Below, piece after piece: positions 1 through 10,560 of a stretch of DNA of 64,000 nt. The notes beneath the pieces are model-generated. The model saw nothing but the letters and a program-made list of their open reading frames with translations. It was not told the origin of the DNA and did not search any database. Made by a program: the position numbers and the translations under genes. Every line of letters begins with the position of its first letter. The first letter of the stretch is position 1. Source of the stretch: Thunnus maccoyii (Eukaryota; Chordata; Actinopteri; Scombriformes; Scombridae); NCBI RefSeq assembly GCF_910596095.1, contig NC_056540.1:24310501-24374500 (forward strand), in the 5' to 3' direction.

Positions 1-106
1 TAATAATAATAACATGACTTATTCACAGCACTGTTATGAATCTAAAGATGTTATAGCTGTTACTAAATACTTTTTGATAGATTAATGTTTGAGTAATTTC
101 TCTTAC

Positions 107-1526
107 CGTTCCAACAATCACAAGATTTTCTCTTGATGCAATATATGAGGAAGATTGTTACAACCAGACTTATAGCCAAAGCAGCACACAGCAGGTAGAT
201 AATTGTGTTGGCCTTCTGTAAATTCCACCTGCTGACAACTAAAGCGTCATGAAAATAATAAAATAAAATAAATAATTTGATGTTACAAAGTAGCAATAAC
301 TAATTTATGGTATGTGAAAAGATAAAATGAAGAAGAATAAATGTTTTTTGATAGTTGATCTAAATGGATTGTACTTGACTCCTAATAAAACACATAGATA
401 GGATAATTTCACCATTATATAGAAATTAATTTACCTTCAATGTCCAGTTTAGTTCCATTTCCAAATAATATCTCCCCACATGTGGCCACAGCACAGTAGT
501 AAGTCCCAGCATCAGAGGAGCTGACGTTCTTAGAGAAGCTGTAGAAACATTTCTGTGGAGAGCGAGTCTCAGGACTCTTTTCACATTCATCACCACTGTT
601 TCCATGAGCATAAATAAAACTGGGATGAGATTCATCTGATCCAGCTCTGAACCAGTACACTCTGTGTTCTTCTGGACACTTTTTATTCTCAGAGTCAGAG
701 AGCACTGAACACTGGAGAGTCACAGAGTCTCCTGGATGGACTGGATCAGATGGAAAGTCTTGAGTAATGGCAGTGATATCAGGTTCTGGTCCTGGGAAAG
801 TGAAAATACAAATTATGAACATGTTTTACTCACTTTAATGAAAACAATTACACACATTCATTCATATACGAAGAACACTTTCTTATAAACTATGGAAACA
901 TTAAAATGTAAATATGTAAACTGCTGTTATAAATGGTGTTGAATGTAAGCAGATAAACTGATGATTACATTAGGGAATATTAAATCTTTGCTTGCTGACT
1001 TTTATTTACCTTTAATCCTCAGAAATGTTCCTTTCAATAATGTCATGTTAAGTTTGTCTACTTTTATACAGTAATAAAGTCCAGCATCGCTTAGCTTAGC
1101 TTTATTTATATGCAGGACAAATGTCCCAGGCTCTTGTTTTGTTGTAATGTGAGTAATCTTATTAACACGATTGTAATCAAAGGCAAATGTGCCTCCCAAG
1201 AATTCAGGTACGTTTCCAGAAACAAGCCTGATCCAGAACAAGGTTGCTTCGTACTCAGCTTTCTGGCGAGTACATGTCAGAGTCACATTATCTCCATCAC
1301 CAACAGTCTTTGTCACAAAAATCTGATTGTCTACGCATCCTAAAAAAAAACAAAAAACAAAAAAAACACTGAGGAGCAAGAAACAACAGATATGGCTTCA
1401 TATATGCTTTCTGCTAAATTGCTGCAAGAAGATGACAATATAATATAAATATATCTGGAGTAAAACTGACTTTATATACTTACGTCCAACTCTGAGCATG
1501 AGCAGGATATAAAATCCAAACAGCAT
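107..1526 (-). CDS. nitr: NITR gene A (minus clade), 3' end outside the window
   Basis: Two-Ig-domain immune receptor on the cell surface. Exons on the minus strand: leader 1484-1526, V domain 1010-1339, second Ig domain 435-791, membrane helix 107-238. Each has GT-AG sites and phase 1 joins. The leader reads MLFGFYILLMLRVG. The V domain (residues 15-124) shows cysteines in VTLTC and GLYYC, the core Trp in LFWIRL, and a J-like end GTFLRIKG. Domain 2 (125-243) has YWFRAG, TYYCAVATC and the NITR hallmark FGNGTKLDIE, with six cysteines. Exon 4 (244-287) encodes an uncharged helix and a basic stop-transfer (CIKRKSC). By analogy with B, linker and tail exons lie just left of base 1, so the tail cannot be seen. 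The four visible exons have no lesion. The closest relative here is gene C. Family assignment is strong; ligand unknown. Confidence 0.9.
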
Positions 1527-1632
1527 TTTCTTGTTAATTCAGGTAAGACAGCAGTTAATTTAAACAGTATCAGAGGATGATCCGCCTTCATGTAATCATA
1601 TGAAATGGGAGGGAACAATTTCAGAACAGTCT

Positions 1633-1640
1633 GATTGGCT
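1633..1640 (-). promoter_or_regulatory. CCAAT box upstream of gene A
   Basis: AGCCAATC on the minus strand, about 107 bases before the ATG of gene A. The motif and spacing recur in all five minus-clade genes. It is probably part of the core promoter; no clear TATA box was seen. Confidence 0.45.
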
Positions 1641-2309
1641 GCTTGTTATGTTGACGTTTCCATGTAGTACCACAGTGGAAATAATATCAGACATCTTTCC
1701 AACCTAAACACATGAAACAACACCAACAGCAAGCTTTTGTTTCATGTTTCATGGTGGGTTTCTATTACTGACGCTGAGAGTAAACACAAGAGATGATTTC
1801 ATTCAATCTTGATGTGAACTACAATAATCTCAAACACTTGTTCATAACATTTCATCTAGATTTCTACAATATTTGGATGGACTTTTCAGCTGATAGCTAT
1901 GGTCAAGTTGTTTAGGACAGACACAAAAATCACCATAAATTGGATTTAATTTTATCTTGTTGGGGTCATGTATCAATAAAGGATGATTTGTCAGATTTTC
2001 ATCAGTGAGAAGAAGTGACGTTTTTAGAGCATTGTTGTCATTACTACCATATTTATTGGCCAGTAGCCTGGTTTCCAGAATCCCTAAAAAATATAGCAGG
2101 TGCTTTTTTTGTGATTGATGGGGTGATATATTGTCTATTTTCAGCATGATTTATCTCAGTCTTTTGTCTATACTAACCCTATAAACTCAAAATCAAACCA
2201 AAAGATGTTCAGAGACATCTTTCCAAACAAAACTTTGATGTTGAGAAATTCTGCAAAACCAAGTTTATGTTTAATGGTTGAGATTTCAATTGCTCAAGAT
2301 TTATATTAC
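1641..2309. other. 5' flank of gene A, no gene seen
   Basis: AT-rich flank that closely matches the flanks of B (8453-9100), C, D and E. Small ORFs here are not conserved as proteins between copies, since indels break them. I see no exon with both splice sites. Confidence 0.5.
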
Positions 2310-2812
2310 AGCAACTTACAATACTTACAATTTGTTTTTTGCTTCTTGTTCCTTCAGTTGGTTGTTCGGCCTTCACTGTGCAGAGTTTTACACTGGAAGG
2401 CTGTTTTCACATTCATCCACTAAAGAGGAAAAGTTTCTCTGTGCTTGTTGAAAATCTGAGTTTAAGGGGTTGGCCTACAAGCATGATTTGTGACATCACA
2501 AGTCTTTTGTAAGCTAATGTAGTCCAGTTTATACAAGTGTGATGTGGACACTTGAAGCCTCCAGTGCACATGCACAGAGAATCGACTTTCTGTGAAGTAG
2601 GACACATCTTGTTTCCAGCAGTTAAAATTTTGAAATGAACAATATTTACATATTCATAGATTTTTCAATGAGGGAGAAGGAGGAGATGTTATTTTAAGCA
2701 TTTTAATGAGGTAATTGGACTTTTTTTGTGGTAAAACAAATTAAATACACATTATTATTACATGCAGAGCATTCTTTATATATCTTACAACATGCCCGGA
2801 GGGAATCTTTAA
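2310..2812 (+). repeat. TTAA-flanked MITE-like repeat, A copy
   Basis: Non-coding element of about 0.5 kb. The left end is worn. The right end reads GAGGGAATCTTTAA, close to the reverse complement of the left end seen in cleaner copies (TTAAAGTCCCCCTCC at 51017). Related copies lie at 26255-26757, 51017, 51414, 9141, 32998 and 57926. The TTAA at both ends suggests a piggyBac-type target, but the family was not confirmed. Confidence 0.5.
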
Positions 2813-3500
2813 GCAAAACTACTCGTTTAATGTTAGGGAAAGATGATGATAACAACAAATAAACCACAGTATGATGACAGACATACTATGACAAATGTCT
2901 GGCAGATGACAGACACAATGCCTCATGAACGGCACACTACTTCCTGCACTGGAACTGAACATTAGCACTGGATGTTAATTTCAGTACCTACTGCAGAAAC
3001 GTCTACATAATACTTAGTACTTATTGCCATGTTCAAGATGTGCATTTAAGAATGGTAGGATTCATATAAAAATGACAATATTGCCTTTCAATAAGCATTA
3101 AACATAAAATAATGATGTCTTTATGTCTTTTAGTTATCGAATAGTTTTGTGCTGCAGCATGGCACTACCACTTCAAGAGATGCAGTTAGATTGGATTTGA
3201 TCAAAACATATGAAAATTGCTCTTTCTGTACATCACTGCAGTCTTTTAGTGAAAGTCAGATGACTCAATAAACAGAAGACAACATTTGCAATAACCTTTT
3301 CAGCTAAATGTTAATGTTAAATGAAGTACTGATGCCACTAGCATATCAATATAAACATCACACATAATATATCTGTAAATATAGAGGCCTATGTCTCCTG
3401 ATCTGACGTAAAATTCTGCAACAATGTCTGTAGCATTCAGTTAAATATGATTTATTGATCTCTTTGATTTGTGTGCAATTTAAAAAATGCATATAGCCAT
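2813..3500. other. Intergenic, nothing recognised
   Basis: AT-rich sequence found again at about 26760-27445 in unit 2 and missing from unit 3. No ORF with domain features and no clear terminal repeats. Confidence 0.4.
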
Positions 3501-3519
3501 TTACCTCACTGACGGAAAA

Positions 3520-4042
3520 AAGATAGAGGGGCTGTCTTGAATGTTGTGGGAGGCAGCCAATCCAGATGTTCCACATCATCAATGATGACCCGCCCACTTT
3601 GTCTGTCACTCACATCAGCAGGAAGAGCTGATGATTCTAGTCAGGGGGCTGGTGAAAGGAGAGCAGAGCACAACTCTATCGCAGTGCTATCACAGAAACT
3701 AATTCAGCTACAGATCGTTCTGACTCAACTAACCTGCATGTTTTGATGTGAGGAAGGGGACTTGTGTGAAAAGGGGAGAAAATCATAAATAACCCAGCTG
3801 AGATTTGAACCCAAGACCTTGTTGTTGTGAGGAAGCATGTTCATCACTGAGCGATTATCCAAAAACTGCAGTAAGATTGTAAAATGCCACCTTGCTACCC
3901 CATGAACAGTGGTGGACACATTCACAATAACAAGGACAAAACCACCTGAAACTATAATGCAGTCAAGTGCAACACCACAAGCTCTGGTATCAAAAAAATA
4001 CAAAAGTGGAGGTTTCTAACACTCTACTTCCTTCACCTACTT
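3520..4042. repeat. Shared upstream repeat block with tRNA-like segment
   Basis: This block also lies upstream of B (9340-9890), C (27470-27982), D (33197-33750) and E (51610-52130). It contains a minus-strand tRNA-like stretch (about 3795-3858) with a B-box-like GGGTTCAAATCTC. The block marks the flank inherited with each minus-strand gene. Its homology stops where the LINE starts. Confidence 0.5.
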
Positions 4043-5834
4043 TTGTATTTATGTATTCATTGGGACCATATACAGTGTTAAACATAAATGTTACAATTTG
4101 ATGTACTATACCAGAGTTAGCTTATAGCTAATTTTCATCTGCAGTCCTTTAGGCAGGTCACAATTAAAACATATAACAGCACAATAACAAACAGTACAAA
4201 GCAAAGAACACACAGGACACATAATACAAAATACAAATCTACACACAATAGGACATCACATACACCCACAATGTCAACTAGAAATTAATAATGTAAGCTT
4301 GTCAAATTAAAGGAAGATTATTTGTATTTACGAGAAGACCATGAGATGAAATTCAGAGTCAGTGATAACAGAGCTGAGTAGTTTTTAGCAGATTTTTGAA
4401 TTTGGTTTTAAACGTACTGATGGAACTGCAGCTCCTCATATCATCAGGTCAGACGTTCCACTGAGTTGTGACTTTCACAGAGAAAGCTGATTGCCCAAGT
4501 CACATGGTGAAGGAGGGGCCAAACCATTTAAAATTTTCATAAAATAGGCACAAATTTGAGAATAATTTAAAATTATTTTTCCAGTACCCTACAATGATGG
4601 AAATGCATTGGCTTTTTGTACAGAGTTTTTAAAGTTTGTTTGTATGAGGACTCAAGAGGTCTTATGGCTTTTTCTCCAGCCTGCCCCCAACATGTGATGC
4701 AATAAGACATATGGGAAAGAATCATAGCATGCATAAATATCTTGGCTGTGTCCAAAGAGAGACAGTTTCTAATATGTCTAAAATTTGCTAAATGGTACTT
4801 TATGGTTTTAATTATTTTTTTAAACATGTTTCTTAAAGTTCAAATTTGGATCCAGTGTCACACCAAGATATTTAAAATCGGTGACTATGTCAATCCTTTC
4901 ACGTTTGATGAGAATATCAGCGTTAGGAGGTTGAACCATGGTTTTAGAGAAAAACATATCTTCTGTCTTGTTTACATTTAGACTCAGACATGATTGATCA
5001 AGCCAATGTGTGATCCTTTCCAATGCCATTGTTAGTTTAGCAGCAGCTAACTCAACTGTTTTTGCATGCATGTACACAACAGTGTCATCTGCATACAGTT
5101 GCAGTTCTACATCATGACACTATTGAGAGAGATCATTCATTTATAGGCTAAATAATAGGGGACCTAACACTGACCCTTGTGGAACACCTATTGTGCACTT
5201 CATGTTACTGGACAGTGTGTCACAAACTTTAACACATTGTATCCTATTAGATAATGATGAGGACCTCCGTGCCAGTGCTCTAGATGAGAAGTTAAATTTA
5301 GAGAGTTTCGACATTAAAACATCATGATCGACTGTATTGAACGCTTTACTCAGATCTAAAAACACAGCACCAACTACTCCTCCTTTATCAAGTCTTGATT
5401 TAATTTACTCTATTAAGTGCAAGGTAGCAGTTTCAGTGGAATGATTTGCTCTAAAGCCAAATTGCATACGATGTAGACCAAAATTGCTTGTATTAAGAAA
5501 TTTTGTCTGTTGTTCAATGACAACTTTCTCAGCAACCTTTGATAGTACTGGCAGTATACTTATTGGTCTGTAGTTACTGGCTTCAAGGTGGTCTCCAGAT
5601 TTAAAAATAGGCGTGACAATGGCACATTTCTAGTCATCAGGAAGGGAGCTGTATTTAAAAGACAAGCTAATTAAATGAGCAGTGGGTGGAGTTAAAATAT
5701 CACTGTGTACTTTAACAAACGTGGTGTCAAATTGGAAAGCATCTCTACATTTGGAGCTTTTTAAGGAGCTGATGATTTTGTTTACCTGTAACTCATCAGT
5801 CTCTACTGGCTTGAAAACCTCAGGACTCAAGAAA
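4043..5834 (-). mobile_element. 5'-truncated LINE (jockey/CR1/Rex1-like), copy 1
   Basis: Non-LTR retrotransposon fragment holding most of a reverse transcriptase and a 3' tail; no endonuclease domain is present. Read on the minus strand: NYRPISI-type finger region (about 5560), FLDLSKAFNTVDHD (about 5340), GVPQGSVLGPLLFSL (about 5160), catalytic YADD (about 5090), YLGVTLDPNLNF and the C-terminal thumb down to about 4575. The 3' UTR runs to about 4043. The frame is interrupted by several stops and shifts (for example a TAG after SSLPDD near 5632), so it is dead. The same insertion lies at 27983-29780, so it predates the 24 kb duplication. The clade assignment is uncertain. Confidence 0.8.
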
Positions 5835-5862
5835 TAATACAAAAACATATTATTTTTTGCAG

Positions 5863-5962
5863 GATGGTCAAGCAAAGGCAGTGAAATATGCAGTGCTGGA
5901 TTTCTCCACAAGGAAATTGAAAAGAGGGAATAAAATGGGGAGAGAGTACACACAGGAGTGTG
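5863..5962 (+). pseudogene. Relic ITIM exon of a lost plus-clade NITR, copy 1
   Basis: A match to exon 6 of genes F and G, preceded by an intact acceptor (TTTTTTGCAG). It reads DGQAKAVKYAVLDFSTRKL and keeps a canonical ITIM, VKYAVL. The match ends after CAGGAGTGTG, where about 250 bases present in F are missing and the sequence joins the old 3' flank (AAATTTCATGATGC). No leader, Ig or membrane exon lies upstream; a LINE fills that side. It sits about 0.55 kb from the 3' end of gene B, as intact plus genes do beside C and E. It is therefore a gene remnant rather than a stray exon. Confidence 0.8.
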
Positions 5963-6512
5963 ACTCAAATTTCATGATGCATATTTGTTTAATTAAAGCT
6001 AAAGTAAAACATGCACACAAACATCATTTCAGGGCACTGATAATAGATGAGCATCATATGAAATGTTCAAGCCATAAAAATGTAGATCAGATAAAAGAGG
6101 CAAATAGGAAACTCTCCTCATGGCTAATTAAATTCAAACCAACTCTTTTAAGATGAATCTTTTAAAGCCAGTTTGGGTGTCATCACAAACTTGAAACATT
6201 AAACAACATTTAAAACATATGATATGCTAAAGGCTATTCTAAATGTTTAACTATTAAATGTTGTTATTTTTGCATCATGATGATTAATTTTCTTTTCTGA
6301 AATGATAAGATTCAAAGATATTAAACAATGATACAAACAGAATGATACACAAAATATCTTTCATCCAAAATAATAAAAAAAAAATCATTATGTTACAGAG
6401 TTCAGAGGTGAAAGGCATGTGCTAGAGCAGCTTAAACACTATTTTCACAGACAATGTGACAGAGAAAAACTTAATATTACAATCAATTAGCAAATCTGAA
6501 TTAATCTAACCC
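5963..6512. other. Convergent 3' spacer between relic exon and gene B
   Basis: Non-coding. It matches the spacers at 23152-23652 and 47930-48422, which separate intact convergent plus and minus NITR genes. Likely holds the 3' UTR of B; no clear AATAAA signal could be assigned. Confidence 0.5.
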
Positions 6513-8345
6513 CTAAGCCCTGACAGTATCGTAGACGCAATCTTTTTCCACTGCTTTTGTATTCCTTCTCCCTGCTTTGCCAGCGTTCTCCTTGGTGAAG
6601 GTTGGTGCAGAATAAACCAATGAGGTCTTACATCTCTGAGGAAATAAATCCCAAAATATTGTGAGATGGCAAGTCAATGTAAGGATGTGAAAACAGATAA
6701 AACATGTTTTTCAAGTTACATATTATCTTTAAATTCCTTACCTGCTGACCTTGTTGACCACCACTGGCTGTTTCAGCATTTGTTTGCAGAGCAACGGCAG
6801 CTGTATTGTAAAATAATAATAATAATAACATGACCTATTCACAGCACTGATGTGAATCTAAAGATGTTGTAGCTGTTACTAAATACTGTTTGATAGATTA
6901 ATGTTTGAGTAATTTCTCTTACCATTGCAACAATCACAAGATTTTCTCTTGATGCAATATATGAGGAAGATTGTTACAACCAGACTTATAGCCAAAGCAG
7001 CACACAGCAGGTAGATAATTGTGTTGGCCTTCTGTAAATTCCACCTGCTGACAACTAAAGCGTCATGAAAATAGATGAATAAATAAAGAAACATTTTAAG
7101 ATTAAGAAATAGCAATAAATAATTTATGGTATGTGATAAGATGAAATGAAGAAGAACAAATGTTTTTTGATAGTTGATCTAAACGGATTGTACTTGACTC
7201 CTAATAAAACACATAGATAGGGTAATTTCACCATTATATAGAAATGAATTTACCTTCAATGTCCAGTTTAGTTCCATTTCCAAATAATATCTCCCCACAT
7301 GTGGCCACAGCACAGTAGTAAGTCCCAGCATCAGAGGAGCTGACGTTCTTAGAGAAGCTGTAGAAACATCTCTGTGGAGAGCGAGTCTCAGGACTCTTTT
7401 CACATTCATCACCACTGTTTCCATGAGCGTAAGTAAAACTGGGATGAGATTCATCTGATCCAGCTCTGAACCAGTACACTCTGTGTTCTTCTGGACACTT
7501 TTTATTCTCAGAGTCAGAGAGCACTGAACACTGGAGAGTCACAGAGTCTCCTGGATGGACTGGATCAGATGGAAAGTCTTGAGTGATGGCAGTGATATCA
7601 GGTTCTGGTCCTGGGGAAGTGAAAATACAAATTATGAACATGTTTTACTCACTTTAATGAAAACAGTTACACACATTCATTCTTATACGAAGAACACTTT
7701 CATATAATCTATGGAAACATTAAAATGTAAATATGTAAACTGCTGTTATAAATGGTGTTGAATGTAAGCAGATAAACTGATGATTACATTTAAGGAACGT
7801 GAAATCTTTGCTTGCTGACTTTTATTTACCTTCAATCCTCAGAAATGTTCCTTTCAATAATGTCATGTTAAGTAGGTCTACTTTTATACAGTAATAAAGT
7901 CCAGTATCGCTTAGCTTAGCTTTATTTATATGCAGGACAAATGTCCCAGGCTCTTGTTTTGTTGTAATGCGAGTAGTCTTATCAACACCATCGTAATCAA
8001 AGGCAAATGTTCCTCCCAAGAATTCAGGTACGTTTCCAGAAACAAGCCTGATCCAGAACAAGGTGGTTGCTCCAGACTCAGCTTTCTGGCGGATACATGT
8101 CAGAGTCACATCATCTCCAACATCAACAGTCTTTGTCACAAAGATCTGATCGTCTGCACATCCTGAAAAAAAGATAAAAAATAAACACAGAGCAATAATA
8201 AACAACAGATATGGCTTCATATATGCTTTCTGCTAAATTGCTGCAAGAAGATGACAATATAATTGAAATAAATCTAGAGTAAAGCTGACTTTATATACTT
8301 ACGCCCAACTCTGAGCATGAGCAAGATATAAAATACAAACAGCAT
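6513..8345 (-). CDS. nitr: NITR gene B (minus clade), complete, 348 aa
   Basis: Complete two-Ig-domain receptor. Exons: leader 8303-8345, V 7830-8162, second Ig 7254-7610, membrane helix 6923-7054, linker 6742-6800, tail with stop 6513-6635. Phases join cleanly (1,1,1,1,0). The leader is MLFVFYILLMLRVG. V domain residues 15-125 have VTLTC, LFWIRL, GLYYC and J-like GTFLRIEG. Domain 2 (126-244) has six cysteines and FGNGTKLDIE. The helix (about 255-277) has no charged residue, so it is not an activating type that pairs with an adaptor. The tail (309-348) has tyrosines in SLVYSAPTF (Y316) and DCVYDTVRA (Y343). The first aligns with the plus-clade ITIM but has Pro at +3, so inhibition through SHP phosphatases is doubtful. 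Its near-identical copy D is broken. Confidence 0.92.
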
Positions 8346-8444
8346 TTTCTTGTTAATTCAGGTAAGACAGCAGTTAATTTAAACAGGATCAGAAGATGGT
8401 CCGCCTTAATGTAATCATATGAAATGGGAGGGAACAATGTCTGC

Positions 8445-8452
8445 TGATTGGC
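8445..8452 (-). promoter_or_regulatory. CCAAT box upstream of gene B
   Basis: AGCCAATC on the minus strand, about 100 bases before the gene B ATG, at the position conserved in A, C, D and E. Confidence 0.45.
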
Positions 8453-9140
8453 TCCTTGTTATGTTGGCATTTCAGTGTACTACCACAGTGGAAATAATAT
8501 CAGACATCTTTCCAACCTAAACACATGAAACAACACCAACAGCAAGCTTTTGTTTCATGTTTCATGGTGGGTTTCTATTACTGACACTGAGAGTAAACAC
8601 AAGAGATGATTTCATTCAATCTTGAAGTGAACTACAATAATCTCAAACACTCATGTTTTTTTTCTAGATTTCCACAATATTTGGATGGACTTTTCAGCTG
8701 ATAGTTATGGTCAAGTTGTTTAGGACAGACACAAAAATCACCATAAATTGGATTTAATTTTATCCTGATGGGGTCATGCATCAAGGAACATTTGGATGAT
8801 TTGTCAGATTTTCATTTGTGGGAAGAAGTGACACTTTTAGAGCATTGTTGTCATTACTACCATATTTATTGGCCAGTAGCCTGATATCCAGAATCCCTAA
8901 AAAACATAGCAGGTGCTTTTTTTTGTGATTGATGGGGTGATATATTGTCCATTTCCAGAATGATTTATCTCAGTGTTTTGTCTATACTAACCCTATCAAA
9001 CTCAAAATCAAACTAAAAGATGCTCAGAGACATCTCTCCAAACAAAACTTTGATGTTGAGTAATTCTGCAAACCCAAGATTATATTTAATGGTGGAGATT
9101 TCAAGTGTTCAATGTCTTTTATTTTATTTTTTACTGCAAC
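8453..9140. other. 5' flank of gene B, no gene seen
   Basis: Matches the A, D and E flanks with small indels. No supported exon. The flank shortens near 9100 compared with E, which carries an extra segment of about 0.37 kb (51000-51375). Confidence 0.4.
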
Positions 9141-9335
9141 TTAAAGTCCCCCTCCACTCAAAAATGTTTTTTGCTTATTGTTCCTTCAGTTGGATGGTCG
9201 GCCTTCACTGTGCAGAATGATGTGCATAGTCTGACACTAGAAGGCTGTCTTCACGTTTATCTACTAAAGAGGGAAAGTTTCTCTGTGCCTGTTTAAGAGG
9301 TGGGCCTATGTGCATGATTTGTGACATCACAAAGA
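9141..9335 (+). repeat. Truncated TTAA MITE-like repeat, B copy
   Basis: Starts TTAAAGTCCCCCTCCACTC and matches the left part of the element described at 51017. The right half is replaced after the GTGACATCACAAAG stretch by the shared upstream block. The same truncation occurs at 32998 and 51414. Confidence 0.5.
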
Positions 9336-9608
9336 TGGAGGGGCCATCTTGAATATTGTAGGAGGCAGCCAATCCAGATGTTCCACATCATCAATGATGA
9401 CCCGCCCACTGTGCCTGTCAGTCACATCAGCAGGAAGAGCTGACGACTCCAGTCAGGGGGCTGGTGAAAGGAGAGCAGAGCACAACGCTGTCACAGAAAC
9501 GAATTCAGCTGCATGCAGTTTAGAATTCTGACTCAACTAACCTGCATGTTTTGATATGAGGAAGGGGACTTGTGTGAAAAGGGGAGAAAAATCACAAATA
9601 AAATAACA

Positions 9609-10560
9609 TCAAGATTTGAACGCAAGACCTTGTTGTTGAGAGGCAGCATGTTAATCATTGAGAGACTTTCCCAAAAGGGTGTTTTTTGTAGTAAAAGGAA
9701 GTTTTGCACATGCAGTAAAACAATAAAAATTCCACCTTGCTACCCCATGAACAGTGGTGGACACATTCATAATAACAAAACAGAACCAGCTGACACTATA
9801 ATGCAGTCAAGTGCAACACCACAGGCTCTGGTATAAAAAAAAGACAAACGTGGAGGTTTCTAACGCTCTACTTCCTTCACCTACTTGTATGTAGGTGTAC
9901 TTGTATAGAGAATGAAACTAGATAGACTGATAATGTAAAGGGTCAAAACTGCAGCAACACTTGTCTGCATTTCTGTTTGTGGTTAAGTCTGACGGTCTGA
10001 CAAAAAATTGTTCTTACTACTACAAGTGTTGAACGGCACATCAAAATGACTATACTGTACACAATGCTGTGTAATAAAATAAATAAATAAATAAAATAAT
10101 CCAGCAGAGATTTGAACCCAAGACCTTGTTGTTGTGAGCCAGCATGTTAATCACTGAGAGACAAAAGGGTGTTTTTTGTAATAAAAGGAAGTTTTTCACA
10201 TGCAGTAAAACAGTAAAAATACCACCTTACTACCCCATGAACAGTGGTGGACACATTCACAATAACAGAACCAGTTGACATGATAATGCAGTCAAGTGCA
10301 ACACCACAGGCTCTGGTATCAAAAGAATACAACAGTGGAGGTTTCTGACACTCTACTTCCTTCACCTACTTATATGTAAGTGTAGGTGTATAGAGAATAA
10401 CGTTAGATAAATTGTTAATGTAGTGGGTCAAAACTGCAGCAAAACTTGCCTGAAGATGCTTTCTGTTTGTGGTTAAGTCTGACAGTCTGAGTACTACAAG
10501 TGTTGAACAACACATCAAAATTATCGTACTGTACAGATAAACCAGTGGTTCCCTGACACA
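9609..10560. repeat. Direct tandem duplication, period about 490-496 bp
   Basis: Two copies (about 9609-10062 and 10103-10560) of a segment that begins with a minus-strand tRNA-like stretch (GGGTTCAAATCTC B-box-like). It runs through CCCATGAACAGTGGTGG to a CAAGTGTTGAA stretch. Unit 2 has the same pair (33467-34420). Flanks A, C and E have one copy. Small ORFs across it are not supported as genes. Confidence 0.65.

Noticed and set aside
3795-3858. Possible tRNA gene
   Set aside because: A B-box-like stretch is present, but I could not fold a full cloverleaf with proper acceptor and anticodon arms. Best read as tRNA-derived repeat.
7179-7454. Long second-frame ORFs antisense to, or overlapping, the Ig exons (for example MNLIPVLLTLMETVVMN)
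   Set aside because: Shadow frames of the second Ig exon, which recur wherever that exon occurs.
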